From: Zoroaster sp. YZ-2022
Taxonomy: Eukaryota; Echinodermata; Asteroidea; Forcipulatida; Zoroasteridae
DNA: 64,000 nt
Reading direction: 5' to 3'
Assembly (NCBI GenBank): GCA_029582265.1
Contig: CM055835.1
Span: 8,361,500-8,425,499, forward strand
Part shown: positions 1 through 11,924 of the stretch, piece after piece
Position numbering within the stretch: the first letter of the stretch is position 1
How the letters are laid out: the number at the start of each line of letters is the position of its first letter
Notes under the pieces: generated by a model
Told to the model about the DNA's origin: nothing
Database searches by the model: none
The model's input: the letters and a program-made list of their open reading frames with translations, nothing else
Made by a program: the position numbers and the translations under genes

Positions 1-108
1 GCTATCATTGTCTTTGCTATAATGAGTATGTACCCAATGCTTGACAAGGTCAGATCCATCAGATAAAATACCTATTTGGTACAATGATGCATAAATAAAA
101 TTATGTGA

Positions 109-543
109 AGAAGTCATCCAGAAGAGAATAATAATAACAATGAAATTCTTTTCACAAAGTCATTACATCGTAAGTTCATCAAGTGCGTACAAGAAGTGGA
201 GGGAGTTGACTGCAGTAAGTACAGGTCCCACAATCTGAAAACACGTCTGAAAAGTACATTTCCTACGCTTGTAATTCATAGATCATTTACTAAGAATACA
301 ATTGACTTGGTGTACAGCCAATCTCTTGCTGCAAAAGAACTGGTAGAGACTGCAGTTGGCTCAGATACATTATGTACTGATACTGATATAGACAGCAGTG
401 AAGGTGCTGGAGAAGCAGAGAGATTTTCACATGAAAGTGCATATGTTCAGACACTCTTCAATGCATCAGCTGTACTATATAATACACTTATAATGAAGAA
501 ATCACATGGCATTACAGCTGCCCTGGCCATCAACTTCAGATGA
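109..543 (+). other. Unidentified open frame, about 145 codons
   Basis: The frame is open from just after a TGA at 106 to a TGA at 541 and has no early ATG. The product is mixed hydrophilic with an acidic Asp/Glu/Ser stretch in the middle and no motif I recognise. A possible splice acceptor (CATCCAG) lies just upstream at about 114-120. It could be a host exon or a fragment of a transposon protein. A partial MITE begins at its 3' end, so the C-terminus may be chance read-through. Confidence 0.25.
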
Positions 544-674
544 CTTATCCTTGCAGACTGCTTAACAAATGAGCCAGTAATTTTCAATCACCTGCTTTGT
601 TCATCTTACACTAGGACACTGATTCCATGACCCGTTGAAAGTCTACTCTGATTGAGATAATGTTGCCCCTTTAA
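543..674 (+). mobile_element. Partial copy of the TTAA-flanked MITE family
   Basis: This stretch aligns by eye with the right half of the complete MITE at 52408-52625. Shared features are the GACACTGATTCCATGACCC-like core, GTCTACTCTGAT, and a terminal GCCCCTTTAA ending in TTAA. The left half, including the other terminal repeat, is missing or unrecognisable. Confidence 0.55.
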
Positions 675-676
675 CC

Positions 677-3020
677 ATTATCTTTAATTAAAAAATTCTG
701 TTGACTTTCTGTTCATGCACCAGTAAAAGTTTTTTGTAAGTGCTAAAGATTTAACAATACTAGCCAAAACCAATTAATGCTAGGGACTACAGGTTCACTT
801 ATTTTGTATTTTATACTTCAGAAAAGAATTATTTTTTTCATTGCAAATTAGACCTAGAAGTTTGGATAACCTTTATCCTGTATGAAATGGATTATTATTG
901 ATAGGTGCAAAAATGGATGGAAAAGGAGTATCATGACCATGACAAAATAAAGCAGAAGTGTTATTCAAAAGATAATGTTGTTTCGCATTTCCTTTATTTA
1001 AATATCTTATTAATTTTGTGTATTAACGAAGAATGTGTTTTATCAATTTAAATATTTACACAAAACGTTGACAATTAATAACCAATAATTTACTTATATA
1101 AAGATGATAAAAGATTCACAAATTGGTCTTTGATGTAGGCAGGGTTAGATCCAGGGTTGCCTAAAGAGAGTGGAGCTCAAAGTAAGGAGATGGGGGATGG
1201 GAAACGAAACCCCAAAATATTGAAGTGTATGGACAATTTATAAGTTTTTCACATGATCAATTAAATTGGAATACTACCCCACGACACCATAGATCCTACC
1301 CTGGGAGTAATGGGTAGAGGACTTGGGGGGGGGGGGGTCAGACCTTTTATTCAAGGCAAGATTTTTTTAAACTGGTTCATTTCTTTACAATAACATCAAA
1401 TATTTCCCAAATATGGAATCCCCTTTCCAAACTCTTCCCTACCTCACTGGACCGATTTGACAGATTAGGGTAGGGGAAACAAAACATAGCCCATGTGAAC
1501 TATTCAATTATACAAAAATCCCCATTGAAATGTACAGTTTTCTAAGAATGTCCGAAAGAGGGCGCTATTTTCATGTCATAGTTCAAATGCAAATATCTGC
1601 CAAACTGGCAAGTTTTGTGAGTGTGGATTTATATATTAGAATTTACATGTAATTATGTTTCTACGCTCATGCCTGATATGCGTCACGAAACTCAATTTCT
1701 GAATGCATTTTCATTGCACGCTCCGTGGTCTAGTAGTCTGAAGTCAAGTCACATGCTGAACTTAACTCCATAGCTGTAGTCTCTTGTCAAGTCGCACTTG
1801 GCTCCATGGATGCGAGTTTTGTCATGAAACTTTTCTGAAGAGAAAACCATATTTACTAAGTTCAGACTTAATTAATGTATTTTTAAACAACTTTAGGTGA
1901 TGACGTCATAACATGATGAACAACCAAACACCTTGAAAACGAGCATTCTACTCACTAGACTAACATGCTCGTGGAAGTTGTTGGTGAATTAACTATTGAA
2001 GAACCTTTGTAACATTAGATTTTTATGGGAATTTGTAAGTGAATGAGGAATTGTACCGCAGAAAAAATAGCTGCCTGGCTTGGCTCGTATCTGCAATGTC
2101 TCCCCATTTTAGCTGTAATAATTGGCGTTCTATTAAGGATGAGATTTCTTAAATATTTTGTTTATCATAACTGGGAGAAAGACAATCTGATAATCAAAAG
2201 CTCTTTAATTCATAGTACACTTAAAATAGGCTCTTTATTTCTGCAATTACTATTAAATACAAACTTATACAATGTTCATAACTTAACATTTTGGATTCAT
2301 TTTGCATTTTTAAACAACTTTAGGTGATGACGCCATAACATGATAAATAACCAAACACCTTGAGTTTGTTTTTTACAAACTCTATACCTCTAGTTTATTA
2401 TTTTTTTATTTATTGATTTACGAATTTATAACATGTTTATTCATTTTGCTAAAGATTTTTCACAGGTAGGGAAGGGCAGGCCTGCTACAATGATTGTTTA
2501 TCAAAATTTGTTGAATATAAATAAGAATATTTATTTTGATGAAGATGTCAAATTATCTCTGTGTCTCAATGCTTGGTGTACTTTGCAACTTACAATCAGG
2601 AAATAGGTTTTACTATGACCGTCGGGATAGTGAGCGACAGTAGCGCTGGCAAAGTGTTTTAACCGAGTGTACATGTATTACACACTGGGGATAATCGGGC
2701 GAAGAGAAATTATAATTTTAAAATGCATTTTCTACCATTTTATTCGGTAAATTAATTAATCAATGATAAATACTGTTACTGACTCTCTTTCATTCAGCTC
2801 AAAACAAACGAAATAATTAATAAAAATCAACTTTAAACGGCCGCCCGTATAGCATAACGCGCTGTTTTGTGGGCACATCCGAGCATTTCACATTCATTTT
2901 GCCCACTTTGAAAATGGCGGCCGTGTCTTCAAAGTGGCACGGCTTCGTTACGTGCACGACATAGCGACTGCGCCCTCTAGTTCTTATAATATAACTCTAT
3001 GGTTGGTACAAAATTTCCAT
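677..3020. other. No gene seen; AT-rich sequence with small repeats
   Basis: No convincing coding region was found. The interval holds a 13-G run (1325-1337), the 58-bp direct repeat pair listed separately, and a CpG-richer patch at about 2835-2990 that includes GGCGGCCG and a GCGCCCTCTAG motif. Confidence 0.5.
1879..2363 (+). repeat. 58-bp direct repeat pair
   Basis: The copies at 1879-1936 and 2306-2363 share ATTTTTAAACAACTTTAGG, a TGACG(T/C)CATAACATGAT core and CCAAACACCTTGA, with four differences by eye. They lie 427 bp apart. They are too long for a target-site duplication and too short for a usual LTR. An unequal duplication or two insertions of one short element are both possible. Confidence 0.7.
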
Positions 3021-3897
3021 TACTAGTCAAAAAAAGAAACGCAACTTTTTTAAAACAGAATAATTTCAGTACGTGGACAAAATCATTGTTTTTTTTCATT
3101 GCGCAATTGTTGCACTACGTGACCTACAAGATTTACAGCAAGAATGGGAATTGTTCCGGTTGACTGAATATCATGAAAGGCTTAAACCTCAGTTTCCACT
3201 GACCAAGCTGAACTGAGTTACGTAACATGAAATTGTCCCAGTTTCATTTCCACCCTTTTGTCCGAGTTCAGAAAAGCCAGTTTATTCCGTGAGCAGAGTT
3301 CAAGCAGTCAGGCCACGACTCTCACTTCTGGAGCGCGGCCGTGCTATTGGCATGCTGGATGCTGGCATGCGACCCAGTGATGTTGCCCTCACCGATCCAC
3401 TATTGGTCGTCTCAGGGACAGACTCCAGACTACTGGGAATGTATCGGACCACAGAAGGAGTGGCCGACCTAGGGTGACAACGCCTCACCAGGATCACCAT
3501 ATGGTGCTCCTCCACCTGCGGGAACGCCGTCGTGATGCCGTAGACTGCTCGGGAGACACCAGGCAGAAACAACAACAGAATAAGTGACCAAACAGTCCGC
3601 AACAGACTCCGCACAGTGGGTCTTCGTAGTCGGCGTCCCTATAGGGGACCACAGCTGACCCAAGAGCGAAGGCAGCTACCAGTGGTGCAATGACCACCGC
3701 CGATGAACACAGTTAATGTGGAGTCGAGTGCTATTCACTGACGAATCACGATTCCGCCTCTCACACGTTGATGGTCGCACACGTGTATAGACGACGTGGT
3801 GAACGTTGGGCAGACTGTAATGTGGTAGAGCTTGACAGATGGGGTGGTCCAAGTGTTATGGTATGGGCGGGTATCAATGCCAACAGTCGCACAGATC
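3021..3897 (+). mobile_element. Tc1-like DNA transposon relic, left part
   Basis: The left terminus at 3021 reads TACTAGTCAAAAAAAGAAAC and continues GCAAC. It matches the terminal repeat of the transposon at 31765-35570, so both belong to one family. A broken transposase follows about 250 bp inside. The right part is lost: a tRNA-derived SINE joins the transposase remnant at about 3898, and no right terminal repeat was seen before the following satellite. Confidence 0.8.
3289..3897 (+). pseudogene. Tc1-like transposase remnant
   Basis: Tc1 transposases cut and paste their element by a DDE mechanism. The N-terminus carries the helix-turn-helix stretch RGRAIGMLDAGM, the same as in the second copy at 34.5 kb. 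The middle is scrambled by frame changes. Around 3727-3770 the catalytic-core motif LFTDESRFRLSH, with the first catalytic Asp, is readable, followed by GGPSVMVWAGI at about 3841-3873. The region with the second and third catalytic residues is absent. The copy is dead. Confidence 0.75.
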
Positions 3898-4015
3898 TGG
3901 CCGAGCGGTCTAGCTTACCGGACTCGTTCTGGTGTTAGCAGCAGAATGTGGGTTCGAATCCCGGCCGTGACACTTGTGTCCTTGAGCAAGACACTTAACC
4001 ATAATTGCTTCTCTC
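3898..4015 (+). mobile_element. tRNA-derived SINE head, truncated
   Basis: TGGCCGAGCGGTCTAGC resembles an A box and GGTTCGAATCCC is a canonical B box of the internal Pol III promoter. The downstream GTCCTTGAGCAAGACACTTA resembles the conserved core of CORE/MIR-like SINEs. The longer copy at 24101-24467 shows this one stops soon after the core. It joins a Tc1 remnant on the left and a satellite array on the right. Confidence 0.75.
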
Positions 4016-4660
4016 CTCGATCTGACTCAATTTTTTTAAACTGCCCGTACAGCCCTGATCTGAGATTCCAACAGCGAGTACAGAAGTTAGTTTTGTGCTC
4101 GGGAAAACAAACCATTTCGCGATGTGACTGATACATTTTTTAAACTGCCCGTACAGCCCTGAGATTCCAACAGCGAGTACAGAAGTGAGATTTGTGCTCG
4201 GAAAACAAACCATTCCGCGATCTGACTCATTTTTTTTTTAAACTGCCCGTACAGCCCTTAGATTCCAATAGCGAGTACAGAAGTTAGTTTTGTGCTCGGG
4301 AAAACAAACCATTCCGCGATCTGACGCATATTTTTTTAAACTGCCCGTACAGCCCTGAGATTCCAACAGCGAGTACAGATGTGAGATTTGTGCTCGGAAA
4401 ACAAACCATTCCGCGATCTGACTCATATTTGTTTTAAACTGCCCGTACAGCCCTGAGATTCCAATAGCGAGTACAGAAGTTAGTTTTGTGCTCGGGAAAA
4501 CAAACCATTCCGCGATCTGACTCATATTTTTTTAAAACTGCCCGTACAGCCCTGAGATTCCAACAGCGAGTACAGAAGTGAGATTTGTGCTCGGATAACA
4601 AACCATTCCGCGATCTGACTCAATTTTTTTTTTAAACTAACCCTACAGCCCTGAGATTCC
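4016..4660 (+). repeat. 98-bp satellite array with alternating subtypes
   Basis: About seven units occur; the phrase CTGCCCGTACAGCCCT or its variant starts near 4041, 4145, 4243, 4341, 4439, 4538 and 4637, spacing mostly 98-99 bp. Units alternate between GAAGTTAGTTTTGTGCTCGG with an extra G and GTGAGATTTGTGCTCGG without it, through six consecutive units, so the true period is a dimer of about 196 bp. No coding function is implied. Confidence 0.88.
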
Positions 4661-4663
4661 AAC

Positions 4664-4780
4664 TTGAATCTAAGTGCTGGCAGTTTAAAAAAATGTTTCA
4701 GATCGAGGAATGGTTTCTTTTCTGAGCACGAATGTCGTTTCTGCGCTTGGCGACTTGAATCTAAGGGCTGTACAAAAATT
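4664..4780 (-). repeat. Inverted copy of the 98-bp satellite unit
   Basis: Read on the minus strand, this segment gives CAGCCCTTAGATTC, then a diverged TTCGTGCTCAGAAAAG, ACCATTCCTCGATCTGA and TTTTTTTAAACTGCC, which is the satellite unit in reverse. It lies directly beside the head-to-tail array and could pair with it as a hairpin. Confidence 0.7.
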
Positions 4781-4789
4781 AAAAAAATT

Positions 4790-5400
4790 CAACGAAACTT
4801 CAGAAATTTAATTCCGAAGAGACTTGATCATGGTCAATATTCAATTTTCATTCACGACCTACATGTCTAAGAATGGAATCTCGAATACAGAAATGATATT
4901 TGTATTTGGTAATCAAACTAGAGCTTTCTTCTGAAGAAATAATTTTGAAAGTCTTCGGATCGAGCTCTCATCGGTTTCGAAATACAAAAATAATATTTTT
5001 TAATTTGGAACTCCGGCTCCGAAAAAGTTTTTCGACAGAACGTAAGAAATCAAATCCAAAGACTCATCATGGACAATATCAGCAAGTCAATTTTCATTCA
5101 CGACCTACAGGTCTAAGAATGGAATCTCGAATACAGGAATGATATTTGCATTTGGAAACCAAACCAGAGCTTTCATCTGAAGAAATAATTTTAAAAGTGT
5201 TCGGATCGAGCTTTTGATCGGTTTTCAAATAAAAAACAAAAATTTTCAATTCAATATTCCATCCTTTGGAACTCCAAACTCCGAAAGTTTTTCTCAACGA
5301 AACTTCAGAAATGTAATTCCGAAGAGACTTGATCATGGTCAATAAGTCAATTTTCATTCACGACCTTCAGGTCTAAAAATGGAATCTCGAATACAGGAAT
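4790..5400 (+). repeat. Tandem repeat with ~245-262 bp period, about 2.3 copies
   Basis: The phrase TTTTCATTCACGACCT begins near 4846, 5090 and 5353 and is followed each time by AGGTCTAA(G/A)AATGGAATC-like sequence and TCGAATACAG. Between these lie repeated GAAGAAATAATTTT and TCGGATCGAGC segments. Copies differ by point changes and small indels. Confidence 0.8.
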
Positions 5401-6560
5401 GATATTTGCTAAAGATACTTGTGAAGACAACTCGACCCATGTGACAACTCAACACGGACCATTCGACCTACGTGACAACTCGACCTACGTGACAAGTCGA
5501 CACGGACAACTCAACCCAATTTATCGAAGTGGATCATCATTTTCCCTCGAAAAAAAGCTTGATCACTTGGCTTATTCTAACACCAAGAATGGCTAAAGTT
5601 CTAGCATAAATTCAATAATTTCCCCCGTAATACACGCGCTGGCGAAATTAGTTTTTAGGACTTAAGTTTAACGTCAATTCATAGGACGGTGCGTTGTTAC
5701 AGTAAATATACCTAATCCTCGGGGAAAATATAAATAAAAAGTCCGAATGAGACCAAATGTATAAAAACTTTATTATATTTTATTGAATGCCATTCAAATA
5801 ATAAACCATAAAAGGCCTAAAAAATCAACAACAATAGGCATATTAGGCCCTACACATTTTAACACGTGTTCATGCCCATTGCCGGTGCTGGGTTTTCTCC
5901 CTCTCCCGCTGTGGACGAATGCGAGATATAAAATTATAGAACTTATTTGAAAAATTATTATTACAAAACGTGTTTTATAAGTTTTGAGGCTTTGCATGGT
6001 GGAATATCGATATCGTTTCGGTTTGCGGTAAGCAGGCTAATCGAAACGTTGAGAATAACCCGTGAAGTCCCCATGGTTCTCCCTGAACCATATTAACCCG
6101 TGAAGTCCCCATGGTTCTCCCTGAACCATATTTCTCACTTAGCGACAGTAGAGAAAAACGAGTTGCCCGAAATTGGTTCTCCCTTGAACCTTTCTCACTT
6201 AACGAAGGTTGAGATACGAGTTGCACGATACGGTTCTTTTCAGAACCTGTACCTCAGCTTCACGTTAGTTGAGATAAACACATGGTGATACCGCAAACCG
6301 AAACGAAAACGTGTTTTACCGATAACATCCTTGATTTCATTAGAGAAAGGAAAACAAATTGGTTGAAAAGTAAATATAATTGTGTCATAAGCTTGGTTTA
6401 ACGTTAACAGTAAAACCATGCTTCTTATTTTGAAAAATGATCCGATGAAAAAAGAAAGAAAATGCGTTGTCAATTCGGTCTACACTCAATCCTTCCCGCA
6501 AAAAAGGAGTTGAGTTGTCACAAGGGTCGAGATGGCACATAACGGGTCGAGTTGTCTCGT
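5400..6560. repeat. Region bounded by inverted CGACC-rich motifs; possible non-autonomous element
   Basis: The left end has repeated GACAACTCGACC(C/T)AYGTG motifs (about 5425-5515). The right end has the reverse complement, GGGTCGAGTTGTC, near 6540. The outer copies include CTTGTGAAGACAACTCGACC against the inverse of GGGTCGAGTTGTCTCGTGAC. This suggests a ~1.1-kb element with subterminal inverted motifs. I could not find clear termini or a target duplication. Confidence 0.3.
6013..6306. repeat. Perfect 18-bp inverted repeat enclosing small internal repeats
   Basis: TCGTTTCGGTTTGCGGTA at 6013-6030 is exactly inverted at 6289-6306. Inside are two 38-bp tandem copies starting AACCCGTGAAGTCC (6057 and 6095) and three ~65-bp units. 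Each unit starts with a small hairpin of the type GGTTCTCCCTTGAACC and continues TTCTCACTTARCGA. The layout resembles a MITE or a structured RNA, but nothing shows transcription. Confidence 0.65.
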
Positions 6561-9356
6561 GACCTTGTGAAGACCTGTAACTTTTGAATATAAAGACATT
6601 TGCTGTCGAATAAATTGTTTAGAAAACAAAAATGATAATTGCATATTTATAAAACCGGTTGAGAATTCGATCCGAGGACTTTTTAAATGACCTTTTTTTA
6701 AAAATACAAATATATCTGTTTACGTCTGTCAATCTATCCCACGAACAAAGAAATGGTTTCATTGATATTTTCTTTCGAACATCTCGAAACTACCGAAAAA
6801 ATATTTTCGAGAAGCATTAACACAAAGAAGATATACTACCACAATGAATTTTTTTTCATGACTGTGACAACTAACTCGTAACAAAAAACATAAAATACAT
6901 TTCATTAAAAGAAATAAACGAACTTTTTTTTTTATTGTTAATGGAAATGCTGAGTAAAAATTATTTGTAAAATCATTACATTTTATCAAGTAAGTAATTG
7001 AACAGAGTATACACATAGTGTTAAATATAAATATTGGTTTTCCCGGCCAAATTCGCCAATTGCAAATTCGTTTTCGTGCATAGTGAGCTGTAGAAATGGA
7101 ACATTATCCTTCGACGAACAAGTTACCGATGAGTGAACCAATTGCTACCTTTAAATTCAAACATTCAAACAGTGAGAATTGTACAAATGGTACAAATGCC
7201 ACAAACTGCTTGCCCAATAACGAACTTGAATTACAATCAGTTTCGCTCGTTGAAATTGGCTGCTAAATTGACGAATTTGGTCGGGAAAACACATAATACC
7301 AAAACTAGGGCATCTTGCTGATAAAATACCAGACTAAAACACTATAACATGATGTTGTGTAAAATACAACTAATATATTCCAGAAGGAAACACAGTCTCT
7401 GCTCCTGAATCAAATGGTAAACATGCACATATAATTGGCATATCCATTTGAATAATATATCCTTGATTTTGTATGTCAAGTGAAATATAACAATGTGTTT
7501 TCTTTGAAGGGATTTATTATGTTTAAACATAGGTTTCCATTCAGTTTGTTGACAACACACTTTTTCAAAAACATTGTTACGAAATACATTTATACATGCC
7601 TGTGCATGTCTCACAAATTTTCTGATTGGAAACCAATATCAAATAAATCGATGTTAGAAATGTCCAAAGAAATCACAAGCCTTCAAGGGCAATTCACTTT
7701 CTGTTGTTTAACAACTTCTTCCAGGGTCAGTGGTCTGGAGACATTTTTGTACTTTTGTTTTGTTGGTAAACATTTCATTTCCTGTTCTGATCTAAAGCTA
7801 TTTTCCATTTTATGATAATAATGTGCATGTTACTCATTACTTGATTGATGTTAAACAATTGTACTCAATGTGGGGGGGGGGGGGACACGACCCAACCCTC
7901 ACCCCATTCTCCTTTTTTGTTTGTTAATCGTTAATATTGTGAACAAAATAGACAATTTTGGAGGTACTTCCAATACACCTGCAAAGTAACATCATCAATC
8001 CACGGTCTTCCATGTTATATTTGTATACAACAATCCAAGACTGAACATAAACAATAAATATCCAAAACCACTGACCCTAATCTCGGAATCATACTCACAT
8101 AATGGATATGTCCGGACAATATATCATTGTTTTTAATGCCAATTTATATGTTGATTGAAAATAATTATTTGGCCTTACAGATCGAACCTAGCAGGTTTTA
8201 TTCTCAAATGATATACAAACATGAACACAAGAAAATCAGAGTCATAAATAAGCCAGTCAGGTGTGAAATGAACAAAAGAAGGGAAAACCAGATTTATGTA
8301 CTGGCAAAGGAGAGATGAAAAGTGAAAAGGAGTTAAGTCAGAAGTGGAGAGTAGAACATAACAGACAAATATAGACGTTAGTCTGTTTTGCAAGCAAATG
8401 TATAAACATGGATATTGTCTGTTAAAAAAGAATAATAAAAGAACAACAAACGTACAATGAATTGAAAAAAAAAAACACAAATAAAATAGAATAAAGCAAA
8501 ACAAACCTGCCAGTAGTCTCAACTCAATAGTTTTCCATGTCACTGGTGTCAAAACACAGTATATTCAACTAGGAGCAAGTCTTTATTGAAAGACAATAAT
8601 ATGATGGTAATTATTTGTTTGTTTTGTTTTACTCTAGTCAATGAGGAATTATGTAATTATTTTATTTTGTTATTTTAACAACATGCATGAAGAATAGAAA
8701 TACCATGTCAATTTTTTGTTTAAATCAGTCATAAAACTACGCACTTACTTTTTGTTTTGCTTTTTTTTGCTCTGAATGACTTTTGCATGTTATGGATGCA
8801 CAAATCTAGGTCTTGTTATATTAAAGATCCTATGAAATGGGACTTTTGTTTAACTTATCTTGTATCATCCATATTGACATCACTTTTAACTGCCAATTTG
8901 TCTGTTCTTTTTTTAAAGTTAAAAAGGGTCCTACTATAAATTAATTTCAGTACATATTTACTGTAAAACTATGTTCCTTATAATTTGTTTGATGTAATTT
9001 TACATTACTTTTTTTGCACTAAAATAACATTTATGGAAATTGCCATTTAAATAGCCAACAACACAGGCGATATATATTTCACAGCAAAAAAAAAAAAAAA
9101 TGGAGAATTAGAACTTGTTCAGGTGGAACAAGTTGCTTAACCACCAATTTTACTTATACAAAAATTCTGCTAATACATTTTTGTTTATCTGTAATTGTGT
9201 TGTTCTATGATGTCTGCTGGCTGTTGTCTGTAAACAAAACATATGAATGCTTTGCACTGATGCTTTGAAAGTGCTACTGAATCTGAAATTTAACAAATGT
9301 TAACAATATATTTACCCTTTTAAAAGTTTCAAAAAAAATATTGCAAAAAAAAGAAC
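6561..9356. other. No gene seen; AT-rich sequence
   Basis: Only short chance reading frames were found on either strand, with low-complexity protein and no domain motifs. There is a 12-13 G run near 7873-7884 and several A or T homopolymers. No transposon termini were recognised. Confidence 0.45.
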
Positions 9357-9360
9357 CTAC

Positions 9361-9510
9361 CATTTATAGTTGGCGAGGTCCGACATATTGGATTGCATAC
9401 AGCATGTATACAAAGACCACAATTTTGTGGACTTCAGTACGCCAACACAGCAACGGATGACATAGTCATAGCTACTGTATACTAAATTTTTCCAAATTTG
9501 GACTCCGTCT
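9361..9510 (-). CDS. Candidate host exon (weak)
   Basis: On the minus strand, acceptor TGTATTACAG precedes an open frame of about 50 codons ending at AAATG followed by GTAGGTTC. It could be spliced there, or be a terminal exon with TAG at 9357-9359. Its entry phase (one base completing a codon) matches the two bases left by the candidate exon at 9904-9947. The product is rich in Tyr, Cys and Val and not recognised. Splice signals are only moderate. Confidence 0.28.
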
Positions 9511-9903
9511 CTGTAATACACTGAAACCATAGTATATATACAAAGGTGAAAGTCCAACCTGTGCTAATCAAGTCTAGTATGTAGTAAAGTATATTCAAAC
9601 AACTGGGTCCAATTAACACATATCATATTCAACTCATTAGGTCCAACACATACTGTATTCAACTCACTGAGTCTCACCGAGTATTCATTAACTGAGTCTC
9701 ACCGAGTATTCATTAACTGCTTATCAAAGTGTTTTCTACAAGGTTCACATTCCTGATATCCACATGAAACAAATTCCTGATATATTTGTTATCATAGTAG
9801 TTACTTGGTTTATGGTCGTTGTCTCCAGTGTTGCGATCCTCAAGCTGCTGTATAACCCACTTTTCATCTTGCTGGTCTTTGTAATTAACATGTGTATACT
9901 TAC

Positions 9904-9947
9904 TGACTAGTTGATTTTTCTCTGCATACATGTTGACTGCTCTCAAC
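9904..9947 (-). CDS. Candidate 44-bp host exon (weak)
   Basis: On the minus strand, GCACTTTAG precedes the segment and a strong donor, GTAAGTATAC, follows it. Read in the phase left by the exon at 25713-25802 it stays open (VESSQHVCREKSTS plus two bases). The open frame also continues past the donor in another phase, so a longer alternative is possible. The exon is short, so chance is a real concern. Confidence 0.3.
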
Positions 9948-9964
9948 CTAAAGTGCAAAAACAA

Positions 9965-11924
9965 AAACTAAAGTTTACTAATGACATAGGTGTTCGTAAC
10001 ACGGACTTACAGAGAAGTGCCTGAGGCATGAACCCGATGGTTAAGCCATAAACATGTCAGCAGTACAGACTCACAGTCAGTGAACGATTTCCCCTGTATT
10101 CCATCGCAAAATGCGACGTAATTTGGACAAGCTGCGATGGAATTTCAAACAATGTATCGCAGATTTTGCGATACAAATTTCGACAGATTCATAAACATTT
10201 TTGAAATCATATTCACAAACCTTTCCCGAAATAACGTTTACAGGTATATTTCCGACCAAAAATATCAAGGCATCCGTCCCGACTGGGTTTGTTTCCGTGT
10301 GTCCAGACCACGCCGGGGGGTACGTCCGTGCGACATACGTGGTCAACGATGACTTCACGACGCGACGGTGTTGATGCAACAGTGAACATGTGCACTTGTT
10401 TTACCTATGTGAATCCGTACATGCAACTTTATTTCCCAGCAATCCGTAAAGGTTTCATCCACAATGCCTCAAATTCTATGTGCATGCAATATTTTTCTGC
10501 TGATGAATTAACTACGGGCGAAATTCCCGAAATGGAAAATACGCAACAACCGCCCAGTTTTTTAAAAAGCTTCGCACGTGTTTATTTTTTCTTCTTCTGA
10601 GTTTGGGGGTTAGAACATTGAGCAATTGAGCCACCCCCTATACACAATAGTATCGTGTTCAGTTCACATGTGCGCTTTCATACGATCACGACGGCCGTAT
10701 TCAACAAAGGAACTCTAGAAACGTTACTAACTTCGTTTTATAATAAAAGTTTTTGAAAATCAACAAAATGAGCATTCATTTATATATGTAGTGGTGAGAT
10801 TTAGAATAATTTCGGCACACAATATGATCGCGCTTTCAACCAAGGTGAGCACTCATTTTCCTGACGAATTTTTAATAATCAAAATCAAGCTTGATCATAC
10901 CACAAATTAAGTAACGTTACACTCGGCGAAATTCACTTTGGGAAAACACCCGAACATGTCGCAGTCGGTAGTTTGTTTTCGTGATATTGCCTCTGTTTTA
11001 GCGATCGATATAATAATGTAAACAAAAAAGAAAATGGACGGAGGACTAACTTTCATGAATGACCGCAGTTTGGCGAAAATAGTTACACGTGATTTTTTAC
11101 CACCTGTGGCTCAATTTCCGGACACTAAAAATTATTATTTCTGGTAAAATTTGGACATTCATATTATGAACCAAACGACAGTAAAGCCGTAAAAAACAAC
11201 ACCTTTACCTATGCACACTACATACTGTAATTTTAAGCATTTTAAAATTTGTTACACACAATTCACAGATTGCTATACAAAAAACGTATTTTGCTATGCA
11301 AATTAATTTTTTGCATCGCAGTTTTGCTATGCAAAATTTTTGAACGAAGTCGTTCAATGTGACACATTGGGTAGCCCACTGGCACTGATCGGGTTGGATG
11401 CTAGGATTTTGAACATTAGATTACAGCAAAAGTTCTACGTAAACATGAAACACTATCAATTGTATGTAGAACATTATCAACTTAAACAATACAGGTATAA
11501 CTGTATTGTATAAACATTTCAAGATAAGGTACATGTACAGAACTGTTAATTCAAACATATTCAAGTGGTTAAATTTTAATGTAAAACTTACTTGGTAATT
11601 AATAATTTATTCCATGACCCAGGGGCTGAAAAAACATTGGTCTCAATATGTAGACGTGTCTAAAACCATAAAAATCATAAAAACATCATCAGTTCCGGCA
11701 CTATGGGCTAAAACAATGGAAAATTCCAAGCCCAATAACTCCCAAACAAAACGATTTACAGACTTGCAACTTGGAGAAAAAACATTGTTCCCGATGTGAT
11801 GATGTGTCTTAAATCATAAAAATTCATTGAAATGCGTTCGGTTCCGCTATTATGTGCTAAAACAATGGAAACAAACACACTGTGTTTGTCTCAACTTACG
11901 GTTTAATACAATTATCATCGATGA
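9965..11924. other. No gene seen; small hairpins near 10.1 kb
   Basis: No supported gene. Two perfect short palindromes occur close together: ATTCCATCGCA (10098-10108) with its inverse at 10133-10143, and GTATCGCA (10154-10161) with its inverse at 10167-10174. Related TTTGCTATGCAAA motifs occur near 11286-11335. Frames here are short and unconvincing. Confidence 0.45.

Noticed and set aside
3898..3990. Possible tRNA gene
   Set aside because: A and B boxes are present but the same unit recurs at 24.1 kb with a SINE body and tail, so it is a SINE head.
10098..11340. A possible element bounded by GCGATACAAA/TTTGCTATGCAAA motifs
   Set aside because: The motifs do not form clear terminal inverted repeats and no target duplication was found.
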